Assembly (NCBI RefSeq): GCF_000297395.2 | Contig: NZ_HF570108.1 | Span: 6,903,837 to 6,967,836 of the forward strand | Direction: 5' to 3' | Length of the DNA: 64,000 bases | Origin: Micromonospora lupini str. Lupac 08 | GTDB taxonomy: Bacteria > Actinomycetota > Actinomycetes > Mycobacteriales > Micromonosporaceae | In this document: positions 25,176-32,049 of the stretch, piece after piece | Numbering within the stretch: the first letter of the stretch is position 1 | How the letters are laid out: each line of letters starts with the position of its first letter | The notes under the pieces: model-generated | What the model was told of the DNA's origin: nothing | Seen by the model: the letters and a program-made list of their open reading frames with translations, nothing else | Databases searched by the model: none | Translations under genes and position numbers: made by a program

Positions 25176-25715
25176 TCAGCGCTGGCCGGGACGGCTCTGA
25201 CGCTGGTCCGGCTCGTGCTCGTCGTCCGGGCGCTCCGGGACCCGGCAGGAACGCTCCAGCCACAATGCGGCCCCGACCAGCGCCAGCGACGCCACCAGCC
25301 CGGCCCCGGCGGCCGGCCGGTCCCCGATGGCGGCCCGGGTGGTCTCGACGAACAGCCACCCGCCGAGCCCGGCGTAGAAACCGGCGAAGATTGCCCCGGC
25401 CAGCGCCGACGCCTTGGCCAGCACCACGAACCGGGCGACCATCAGCGGGTTGACCGGATCCCGGCCGGGCTTGCGCTCGATGCGACCGCGGGTGTTGACG
25501 GCCGCGTAGGCCTCCAGCACCGCGAGGGCGGCCAGTGTCACCACCGGCAGCCACGGCAGACGGGGGATGCCGCTGTAGTAGAAGGTGCTGATCAGCAGCC
25601 AGGCCACCGCCGCCGCACCCAGGGCGGCCACGACCAGGGTCGAGATCCGGGTGGGGCCCATCCGCGACCGGTCCGGCCCCGGACCGCCCGGTGGTGGGGA
25701 CTTCGCCTGCGTCAT
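25176..25715 (-). CDS. DUF3180 membrane protein
   Basis: A 179-residue protein with four membrane helices, matching the actinobacterial DUF3180 family by its pattern: ISTLVVAALGAAAVAWLLIS, LPWLPVVTLAALAVLEAY, the motif DPVNPLMVARFVVLAKASAL, and a last helix near LVASLALVGAALWL. Its role is unknown, yet it follows folK in many actinobacteria, including here, where the folK stop is 20 bases upstream. The ATG at 25715 is preferred: GGAG lies six bases before it, while the GTG at 25730 lacks a ribosome site. Confidence 0.82.
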   Translation of the reverse strand: MTQAKSPPPGGPGPDRSRMGPTRISTLVVAALGAAAVAWLLISTFYYSGIPRLPWLPVVTLAALAVLEAYAAVNTRGRIERKPGRDPVNPLMVARFVVLAKASALAGAIFAGFYAGLGGWLFVETTRAAIGDRPAAGAGLVASLALVGAALWLERSCRVPERPDDEHEPDQRQSRPGQR

Positions 25716-25734
25716 GCCGGCCGGCTCCACTGGG

Positions 25735-26262
25735 TCATGCCGTCGACTCTAACGCCAGTTCCGGCCGGGGACGCAGTTCCAGCGCGTCGTCGGCGGCCGG
25801 GCCGGCGGTGAGCAGGTCGGTCAGCCAGCCGTGGCCGGGCAGCCGCCCGTACGGCTGGATGTCGATCCACGGTCGCAGCACGAACGCGCGCAGGTGCGCC
25901 CGGGGATGCGGCAGGGTCAGCTCATCCTCGTCGCTGAGTACCGGCTCGTCGTCGTCGCCCCAGACGGCGATCACGTCCACGTCGAGGGTGCGCGGCCCGA
26001 ACCGCCGCTGCGGGTCGCGGACCCGGCCGGCCGCGCGCTCCGCGGCCCACGCCCGCTCCAGCCAGTCGCGCGGCGTGGCGGCGGCGTCCTGGGCCAGCAC
26101 CACCGCGTTGAGGTACGCGGGCTGGTCGGCGTCCCCCCACGGTGGAGTCTCGTACACCCCGGAGATCACCAGCACGGCGTCGCCGAGCGTGGTGACGGCA
26201 GTCCGGAGGTGCTCCAGGCGGTCGCCGAGGTTGCTGCCCAGCGAGAGCACGGCCCGGGTCAT
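25735..26262 (-). CDS. folK: 6-hydroxymethyl-dihydropterin pyrophosphokinase
   Basis: FolK transfers pyrophosphate from ATP to the pterin before FolP acts. The motifs SLGSNLGDR at the N-terminus, GVYETPPWGDADQPAYLNAV, the ATP loop RRFGPRTLDVDVI and LPHPRAHLRAFVLRP are all present. The length of 175 residues is normal. Its ATG overlaps the folB stop as ATGA, so it is coupled to folB. Confidence 0.95.
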   Translation of the reverse strand: MTRAVLSLGSNLGDRLEHLRTAVTTLGDAVLVISGVYETPPWGDADQPAYLNAVVLAQDAAATPRDWLERAWAAERAAGRVRDPQRRFGPRTLDVDVIAVWGDDDEPVLSDEDELTLPHPRAHLRAFVLRPWIDIQPYGRLPGHGWLTDLLTAGPAADDALELRPRPELALESTA

Positions 26263-26624
26263 GGGGTACGCGTCCGGGTCATCGTGACGGCCACGTCGGT
26301 GAACGTGTGCGGCACCGGTGCCTCCGGCTTGTGCACGGTTACCGTGGCGGCGACGACCCGCTGGTCGGCCAGGCAGACGGCGAGCAGCCGGTCGGCGAGG
26401 GTCTCGATCAGGTTGACCGGCTCGCCGGTCACCACCGCCACCAGACGTTCGGCCAGCTCGCCGTAGTGGACCGTGGCGGTGACGTCGTCGCTGGCCGCCG
26501 CCGGGGCGAGGTCCAACTCCAGGACGGCGTCGACCACGAAGTCCTGCCCCTGGGCCCGTTCGAAGTCGTACACCCCGTGCCGGCCGCGGGCCCGCAGGCC
26601 GGTCAGCTGGATCCGGTCGGTCAT
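26259..26624 (-). CDS. folB: Dihydroneopterin aldolase
   Basis: FolB splits 7,8-dihydroneopterin to the hydroxymethyl pterin used by FolK. The 121-residue tunnelling fold is recognisable by ITLTGLRARGRHGVYDFERA-like residues (QLTGLRARGRHGVYDFE), the active-site glutamate there, and NLIETLADRLL with the C-terminal VTVHKPEAPVP. The ATG at 26624 has GAGGGGGAG five bases upstream and overlaps the stop of a 32-codon ORF that bridges it to folP. Confidence 0.94.
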   Translation of the reverse strand: MTDRIQLTGLRARGRHGVYDFERAQGQDFVVDAVLELDLAPAAASDDVTATVHYGELAERLVAVVTGEPVNLIETLADRLLAVCLADQRVVAATVTVHKPEAPVPHTFTDVAVTMTRTRTP

Positions 26625-26719
26625 CGCTCCCCCTCTCGTCGTCGGCGCGTTGTGGTGGCGGGCGGGCTGCTCATGTGGGCCGCCCGTCGGCGCGCGGTGG
26701 TGGCGGATGGGCTGCTCAT
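26621..26719 (-). CDS. Possible 32-residue coupling ORF between folP and folB
   Basis: The ATG at 26719 overlaps the folP stop (ATGA), the frame stays open for 32 codons, and its TGA overlaps the folB start (ATGA). The peptide starts MSSPSATTARRRAAH, and then the unit repeats as MSSPPATTTRRRREGER because of a 45-bp tandem duplication. It may serve ribosome hand-over from folP to folB rather than make a functional protein. There is no clear ribosome site at its start. Confidence 0.4.
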   Translation of the reverse strand: MSSPSATTARRRAAHMSSPPATTTRRRREGER

Positions 26720-26733
26720 GTGGGCGGCCCGCC
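26644..26733. repeat. 45-bp tandem duplication at the folP-folB junction
   Basis: Units 26644-26688 and 26689-26733 differ at about half a dozen positions. Both contain GGGCTGCTCATGTGGGC. The duplication covers the folP stop codon and extends the folP-folB spacer by 15 codons without changing frame in the small ORF. Confidence 0.8.
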
Positions 26734-27585
26734 ACCGGCGCGGGCGGGGACCAGGCGTGGGCTGCCGGTGGCGGCCCAGACGGCGAGCGCGTCGACGGTG
26801 GCGCGCACGTCGTGCACGCGTACGCCCCAGGCGCCCGCCGCGACGGCCAGCACGCTGGTGGCCACGGTGGCGGCCTCCCGCCCGGCGGTGGGTCGTGGTG
26901 CGCCGTCGGCGCCGGCGAGCAGTCGGCCGAGGTAGGACTTGCGGCTGGCGCCGAAGAGCAGCGGGTACCCGAGGTCCAGCAGCTCCGGCAGGCGGGCGCT
27001 GAGCTCCCAGTTGTGGACGGCGGTCTTGGCGAAGCCGAGGCCCGGGTCGACGACGATGCGGTCGGCCGGAACTCCGGCGGCCAGCGCCTCGTCGATCCGC
27101 TGGCCCAGTTCGTCCCGCACGTCGGTCACCACGTCCGTGTAGCTGGCCAGGTCGCGCATCTTCCGGGAATGGCCGCGCCAGTGCATCAGGACCCAGGGGC
27201 AGCCGGCGTCGCGGACGACGCGGGCCATGTCGGGGTCGGCCAACCCGCCGGAGACGTCGTTGACCACCGCAGCGCCGGCACCCAACGCGGCCTCGGCCAC
27301 GCGCGCCCGGCTGGTGTCGATGCTGACCGGCACACCGGCGGCGGTCAGCTCGCGGATGACCGGCAGCACCCGCTCGGCCTCGGTCACCGCGTCGATCCGC
27401 TCGGCGCCCGGACGGGTCGACTCACCGCCGATGTCGACCAGGTGCGCTCCGGCCTCGCGCAGACGGACGCCGTGTCCGACGGCCGCGTCGAGGTCGGCGT
27501 ACCGTCCGCCGTCGGAGAAGGAGTCCGGCGTGACGTTGAGGACGCCCATCACCACCGGGCCCGGGGCCCGTACCAGATCGGTCAC
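26716..27585 (-). CDS. folP: Dihydropteroate synthase
   Basis: FolP joins p-aminobenzoate to the pterin pyrophosphate; it is the sulfonamide target. Signatures are GVLNVTPDSFSDGGRY, the pterin/PABA loop GGESTRPGAERI, VSIDTSRARVAEAAL, VNDVSGG, DPGLGFAKT and LFGASRKSYLG. The 289 residues are normal. It heads folP-folB-folK-DUF3180 on the minus strand. The usual upstream neighbour folE lies 13 kb away, beyond the inserted secretion-like block. Confidence 0.95.
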   Translation of the reverse strand: MTDLVRAPGPVVMGVLNVTPDSFSDGGRYADLDAAVGHGVRLREAGAHLVDIGGESTRPGAERIDAVTEAERVLPVIRELTAAGVPVSIDTSRARVAEAALGAGAAVVNDVSGGLADPDMARVVRDAGCPWVLMHWRGHSRKMRDLASYTDVVTDVRDELGQRIDEALAAGVPADRIVVDPGLGFAKTAVHNWELSARLPELLDLGYPLLFGASRKSYLGRLLAGADGAPRPTAGREAATVATSVLAVAAGAWGVRVHDVRATVDALAVWAATGSPRLVPARAGGGPPT

Positions 27586-27639
27586 GACTAGACGGTACCG
27601 GTCGCCGCGGCGACATCCGGTGGCCCGGGTCGACCACCC

Positions 27640-27669
27640 CTGACGTGCTCATTAGAACAGGTGTACGAT
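27640..27669 (+). promoter_or_regulatory. Candidate promoter with LexA-like box before the secretion-like operon
   Basis: CTGACG (27640-27645) and TACGAT (27664-27669), 18 bases apart, could be -35 and -10. TAGAAC-AGGT-GTACGA at 27653-27668 matches the actinobacterial SOS box TCGAAC-N4-GTTCGA at 10 of 12 defined bases and overlaps the -10. folP starts divergently 55 bases away, so this gap serves both directions. The two are single-site matches found by eye. Confidence 0.4.
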
Positions 27670-27930
27670 CGGTCATCCGCGCAGCAACGGGCATCGCGTT
27701 CGCGGCTTGTCGCAATCCGGGGCGGCCCGTACGCTTTGGAATTGGCCAGCATCGAGATGGCGAAGCCTGGAGGGAGGGCCGAAGCGGGGAAAAACCGCCC
27801 AAAGCTCGCCACGCTCCGTGGTGAGTAACGAACGCAGGGTCGAGAACGCTGCGCCCTGCGAGCAGATTTCCCGCCAGGCTTGCCTACTGCACCGCCGCGG
27901 CACCGCCGGCCGCGATATGGGGAGGTTCCA
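27670..27930 (+). other. Long untranslated leader with several hairpins
   Basis: About 260 bases without a gene precede the first secretion-like gene. Clear stems are GCGG-GGAAAAA-CCGC (27784-27798), a 9-bp stem with loop CTC (27805-27825, one G-U pair), and CGCAGGG/CCCTGCG (27833-27839 with 27854-27860). A purine-rich stretch (27764-27795) lies between. This could be a structured 5' leader or a small RNA. I compared it by eye with ydaO, c-di-GMP and cobalamin riboswitches and found no match. Confidence 0.4.
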
Positions 27931-28245
27931 GTGATCGCCTTCGAGCTCATGGAGACGGCGTCGTCCGGCGTCGCCCACGCGCTCTCCACCCTGGCGTCAG
28001 CTCCGCTCGCCGAGCCGGCACCGAAGGGGATCGACACCAGCGGTGTCGTCACCTTCTTCGCCAGCAAGATCGCGCCGATCCTGCTCGCCGTCCTGGGCGT
28101 CATCTTCATCGGTCGCGCCAGCCGCGGCGAGATATCAAAGGTCCTGACCAGCTCCGCGATCGCCATCGTCGGGCTGGCCTTCATCGCCGGCGCGGCCACA
28201 CTCTTCTTCGTCGGCGATTACCTGATCGACCTGATCTTCGAATAG
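27931..28245 (+). CDS. Small two-helix membrane protein, TrbC/VirB2 pilin-like
   Basis: A 104-residue protein, first gene of the secretion-like operon. Residues to about 45 are a weakly hydrophobic leader with small residues, followed by two strong helices (KIAPILLAVLGVIFIGRAS and SAIAIVGLAFIAGAATLFFV) joined by a short basic/polar loop RGEISK. This is the topology of VirB2/TrbC major pilins. GGAGG six bases before GTG 27931 sets the start. The next gene begins 13 bases after its stop. Pilin identity is inferred from topology and position only. Confidence 0.7.
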   Translation: MIAFELMETASSGVAHALSTLASAPLAEPAPKGIDTSGVVTFFASKIAPILLAVLGVIFIGRASRGEISKVLTSSAIAIVGLAFIAGAATLFFVGDYLIDLIFE

Positions 28246-28258
28246 GCGCGTTCACCAG

Positions 28259-28621
28259 ATGCGGCTACGCACCGACGACGACATCTACCGGGCCCGCCTG
28301 GTCTACCTCGGGCCGCCCGGCTACACCCTTCCGGTCCACCTGCCCTACGCCCAGTACGGGCTCTTCATGCTGCTCGTCCCCCTCTACATGTTCATCCACT
28401 GGCTGTTCACGTTGACCGTCGAACTCTTCCCCGCCTGGGAGATCGCGCTCGCCATCGTGACCACGTCGTTCATCTTCCGGCACGTCGACCCCGACCGGCC
28501 GGCGCGGGTGGTCATCCGCACCGCGCTCACCGACTGGCGACGTACCCGGGAGCCGGCGATCGAGCAGCGCGACCCGCGCCTGGTCGGCAGCCGGATCAGG
28601 ATCCGGGAGGAGCTGGCATGA
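28259..28621 (+). CDS. VirB3/PrgI-like inner-membrane protein
   Basis: A 120-residue protein with two adjacent helices near the middle (YGLFMLLVPLYMFIHWLFTL and WEIALAIVTTSFIFRHV) and a basic C-terminus (DWRRTREP, RIRIREELA). VirB3 and PrgI proteins, which partner the VirB4 ATPase, have this size and layout, and the gene sits directly before the ATPase gene. No sequence motif proves it. Its stop overlaps the start of a 17-codon ORF. Confidence 0.6.
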   Translation: MRLRTDDDIYRARLVYLGPPGYTLPVHLPYAQYGLFMLLVPLYMFIHWLFTLTVELFPAWEIALAIVTTSFIFRHVDPDRPARVVIRTALTDWRRTREPAIEQRDPRLVGSRIRIREELA

Positions 28622-28671
28622 CCGGGCGTACACCGAGCGGTCCGTCGCACGACGCGGGTGAGGTGGCATGA
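28618..28671 (+). CDS. Possible 17-residue coupling ORF
   Basis: ATG at 28618 overlaps the upstream stop (ATGA) and has GGAGG seven bases before it. It encodes MTGRTPSGPSHDAGEVA and its TGA overlaps the ATG of the ATPase gene at 28668. It carries the best ribosome site in the junction and may pass ribosomes to the ATPase gene. A stable peptide is doubtful. Confidence 0.4.
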   Translation: MTGRTPSGPSHDAGEVA

Positions 28672-31600
28672 GTCGCTCTTCCACGCCGGGTCCCCCGGCC
28701 GGCCGCCCGGCCGTGCCGGCCAGTCACCGTGTGCAGTCATTCGACTACCCCGAGGCCGAGGACGAGGTGGCGCTCGACCCCGCGCTGGTGACCTCGCCCG
28801 GCCACGGCGCGGTAGGTGTGTTCCAGGCACCTCGACCGGTCACCCGCCGGACGCCACCCGCCGAGCCCAGCGCGGTCTCGGCGGATGAGAACGCCGACAT
28901 CGACTCGCCATTCCTGGACCTGTTCGGCGGCGCGCGACCCAACGGCCCACGGGCCGTGACGGCAGGCCCTGCGACCCGGAGCCAGCCGACGGCCCCGCAG
29001 CAGCCGCCAGCGGTCGCCCCGACGCCGGCCCGACCGGCTCCGGACCTGGAGCCACCATGGACGCCCGACGACCGGTCCACAAGCGACCGACGGGCCGTCG
29101 AGCCGGCAGGTGAATCCCGGGTTCCGCACCAGGCGGGCGACCGACGTCCGATGCCGCGCCCCTCGGACGACCCCGAGCCGGCCGCCGCAGGCGCGTCCGC
29201 GTCGACGGCCGCCGGCCCGGCTCGCCGGACGGTCAGCGCCGCACCCGTCGTCCAACCGACGGCAGCGGTGGAGCGACCGACCGCCCCGACGGACCGACCA
29301 TCAGCACCAGCGGAACGGCAGGTCAGCGCCGCCCCCAGCGACCGGCCGGCGCTGGAGCGGGCGCCGCACCGCCCCGGGTCGGAGCGGCAGCGCGAGGCCG
29401 GAAAAGAAGTCGCCCCACCCCGCCAGCGGACCGCGAGCCGCCAGGACCGGCCGATCAAGCCGACCCGGGTCCGCGCCCCGAAGATCAAGTTCGGTGACCG
29501 GGATCCCTCGGTCGAGCTGGCCATCACCGAGATCGCCGGCCACCTGACCTTCACCCCGAACACGGTCACGGCCTGGTATTGGCTGCCTGAGGTTCGGTGG
29601 GCCTTCCGCCCGGACGCCGAGCGCGAGGCGCTGCTGTCGGCGATCTCCGAGCAGTACGCCGGCCTGGCCGGCTTCCGGCTGCACCTGCGCCGGACCACCC
29701 GCCCCTTCCCCGCCGACGAGTGGGCGCGCACGATCGACTCGCACACCCCGGCGCCGCTGCCCGACGTGGCCGGGACCACCGGCTGGGCGGACCACCTGGT
29801 CGCCGCCCAGCGGCACCTCATGGCCGTCAACCACGCCGAGGGGCAGACCTACCTGGGCGTCACCTTCGCCCGCCGCTCCCTCGGCGACTCCATGACCGAA
29901 CGACTGCTCCGCACCTTCGGCCGGGGCACCGCCGACGGCGAGCGCCGCAAACTGGGCCGCACCGTGGAGCAGTTCGACGAGGTTCTCGGCGCGTTCGGCA
30001 TGCGCGGCCGACGAGTCACCGCCCAGGAGTTGGAGTGGCTGCTCTACCGCTCGGTGGCGCTGTGCATGGCGCCCCCGGGCAGGCTCTCGCCGGTGACCGA
30101 CGGGCGCTGGGAGCGCGGTGACCTGCTCGCCCTGACCGAGCAGGTCGAGCGCTACCGCACCCCGTACGGCTCGACGGTGAAACTGGTCAACCGGATGACC
30201 GGCGAGGAGCGGCACGTGGCAGTGCTCGCCGTCGGCCGGATGGAGCCGCTGGAGATCCCGGAGCGGCACGAGCCCTGGCTGCACTTCCACGAACGACTGC
30301 CCTGGCCGATGGAGATCTCCACCCGGGTCGACATCCTCGGTTCCGGCGACTCGTTCCGCAACCTCGAACACCGGCTGCGGATGATCCGCTCCCAGCAGCT
30401 CGACTACGCGGAGCACGGCATCGACGCGCCCCCGGAGCTGGAACGGCTCGCCAAGCGGGCGCTGGTGATCGGCGACGAGATGACCACCGGCCTCCCCGTC
30501 GACTCGGCCCGCGCCCACGGCTGGCACCGCATCGCGGTCGGCGGCCGGACCAGGGAGGAGTGCCTGGAACGGGCCCGCCGGCTCATCCAGCTCTACTCCC
30601 GGGAGCTGCGCATCTCCCTGCAACACCCGAAGAACCAGGACTGGCTGGCCCGCGAGTTCATCCCCGGCGAGCCGATCGCCAACACCGGTTACGTCCGCCG
30701 GATGCCGGTCCCGCTGCTCGCCGCCGCACTCCCCCAGGCCGCCTCCACAGTCGGCGACCGGCGGGGCGACCTGATCGGGCGTACCGCCGGCACCTGCCGC
30801 CGCCCGGTCTTCCTGGACCTGCACTTCCCCATGGAGGTCCGCGAACGCTCCGGGCTCGCGGTCTTCGTGGCCGAGCCGGGCGGTGGCAAGTCGACCCTGC
30901 TCGGCGCGCTGGGCTACCTCGCCGCTCGGCGAGGGGTCCAGGTGACCCTGCTCGACCCGTCCGGGCCGCTGGCCCGGCTCTGCGCCATGCCCGAGCTGCG
31001 GCCGTACTCCCGCGTGTTGAACCTGACCGGGTCGGAGCACGGCACCCTGGCGCCCTACTCGCTCATCCCGACGCCACTGCGCAGCGAGTTCGCCACCGGC
31101 GCCGCCGGAGACCGCGAGTTCGAGATCGCGGTCTCCAACGCCCGCGCCGAGCGGCGCATGCTGGTCCAGGACATCTGCATGATGCTCGTGCCGCCGCAGG
31201 TGGCCCGGGAGGCGTCGACCGCCACCCTGTTCCGGCACGCCGTCCGGCAGGTCCCCGCCGAGGAGACGTCCACGCTTGACGACGTGGTGAGCTGCCTCGG
31301 ACGGCTCGACGACGACGCCGGCAAGGAGCTTGCGAACCTGCTCCTCGACACCGCCGAGATGCCACTGGCCATGCTCTTCTTCGGCCGGCCACCGGAAGGT
31401 CTGCTCGGTGCGGACGCGGCGCTCACCGTGATCACGATGGCCGGGCTCCGACTGCCCGACCTCAAGATCGAACGAGAGTACTGGTCGGCCGAGGAAGCCC
31501 TCGCCCTGCCGATGCTGCACACCGCGCACCGGCTCGCCGTCCGCCGCTGCTACGGCGGATCCATGTCGTCCCGCAAGCTCGTCGGCCTCGACGAGGCGCA

Positions 31601-32048
31601 CTTCATGGAGGGCTGGCGATCGGGCCGTTCGTTCCTGGTCCGGCTCGCCCGGGACTCCCGAAAGTGGAACCTCGCCGCACTTGTCGCCTCGCAGAACCCC
31701 CGCGACATCCTCGGCCTCGACGTGCAGAACCTGGTCTCCACCGTCTTCGTCGGCCGCATCGCCGAGGACGCCGAGATCGCCTCCGAAGCGCTGCGGCTGC
31801 TGCGGGTGCCGGTCAACGACGGGTACGAGGCCACGTTGGCCTCGCTCTCCGCCGCCGACACCAGCTCGTCCAACCGCCTCGGTTTCCGGGAGTTCGTGAT
31901 GCGCGACGTCGACGGCCGGGTGCAGAAGGTCCGCGTCGACGTCTCGTACGTCGAGGGCCTGCTGGACCACCTCGACACCACGCCCGCCGCGATCGCCGCT
32001 GCGGCCGGAGTCCTGCCGAGCATCTCCCTGCCGGATCTGGAGGCGTGA
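28668..32048 (+). CDS. VirB4-like secretion ATPase with long disordered N-terminus
   Basis: This 1126-residue protein should energise the secretion-like machine at the membrane. About the first 270 residues are Pro/Ala/Arg-rich and look disordered. The folded part starts near FGDRDPSVELAITEIAGHLT and follows VirB4 and the Streptomyces SCO6880-type proteins: Walker A EPGGGKST (Lys741), Walker B LVGLDEAHFMEG (Asp975, Glu976), then VASQNPRDILGLDVQNLVST, typical of the VirB4/TraB branch. There is no membrane segment. The start ATG is chosen by the GGTGAGG before it and the ATGA overlap. It is flanked by pilin-like and channel-like genes. Confidence 0.85.
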   Translation: MSRSSTPGPPAGRPAVPASHRVQSFDYPEAEDEVALDPALVTSPGHGAVGVFQAPRPVTRRTPPAEPSAVSADENADIDSPFLDLFGGARPNGPRAVTAGPATRSQPTAPQQPPAVAPTPARPAPDLEPPWTPDDRSTSDRRAVEPAGESRVPHQAGDRRPMPRPSDDPEPAAAGASASTAAGPARRTVSAAPVVQPTAAVERPTAPTDRPSAPAERQVSAAPSDRPALERAPHRPGSERQREAGKEVAPPRQRTASRQDRPIKPTRVRAPKIKFGDRDPSVELAITEIAGHLTFTPNTVTAWYWLPEVRWAFRPDAEREALLSAISEQYAGLAGFRLHLRRTTRPFPADEWARTIDSHTPAPLPDVAGTTGWADHLVAAQRHLMAVNHAEGQTYLGVTFARRSLGDSMTERLLRTFGRGTADGERRKLGRTVEQFDEVLGAFGMRGRRVTAQELEWLLYRSVALCMAPPGRLSPVTDGRWERGDLLALTEQVERYRTPYGSTVKLVNRMTGEERHVAVLAVGRMEPLEIPERHEPWLHFHERLPWPMEISTRVDILGSGDSFRNLEHRLRMIRSQQLDYAEHGIDAPPELERLAKRALVIGDEMTTGLPVDSARAHGWHRIAVGGRTREECLERARRLIQLYSRELRISLQHPKNQDWLAREFIPGEPIANTGYVRRMPVPLLAAALPQAASTVGDRRGDLIGRTAGTCRRPVFLDLHFPMEVRERSGLAVFVAEPGGGKSTLLGALGYLAARRGVQVTLLDPSGPLARLCAMPELRPYSRVLNLTGSEHGTLAPYSLIPTPLRSEFATGAAGDREFEIAVSNARAERRMLVQDICMMLVPPQVAREASTATLFRHAVRQVPAEETSTLDDVVSCLGRLDDDAGKELANLLLDTAEMPLAMLFFGRPPEGLLGADAALTVITMAGLRLPDLKIEREYWSAEEALALPMLHTAHRLAVRRCYGGSMSSRKLVGLDEAHFMEGWRSGRSFLVRLARDSRKWNLAALVASQNPRDILGLDVQNLVSTVFVGRIAEDAEIASEALRLLRVPVNDGYEATLASLSAADTSSSNRLGFREFVMRDVDGRVQKVRVDVSYVEGLLDHLDTTPAAIAAAAGVLPSISLPDLEA

Positions 32049-32049
32049 C

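Noticed and set aside
27670..27930. Known riboswitch (ydaO, c-di-GMP, cobalamin)
   Set aside because: The conserved cores of these classes, such as the cobalamin GCCACTG box or the GEMM tetraloop-receptor segment, are not present.
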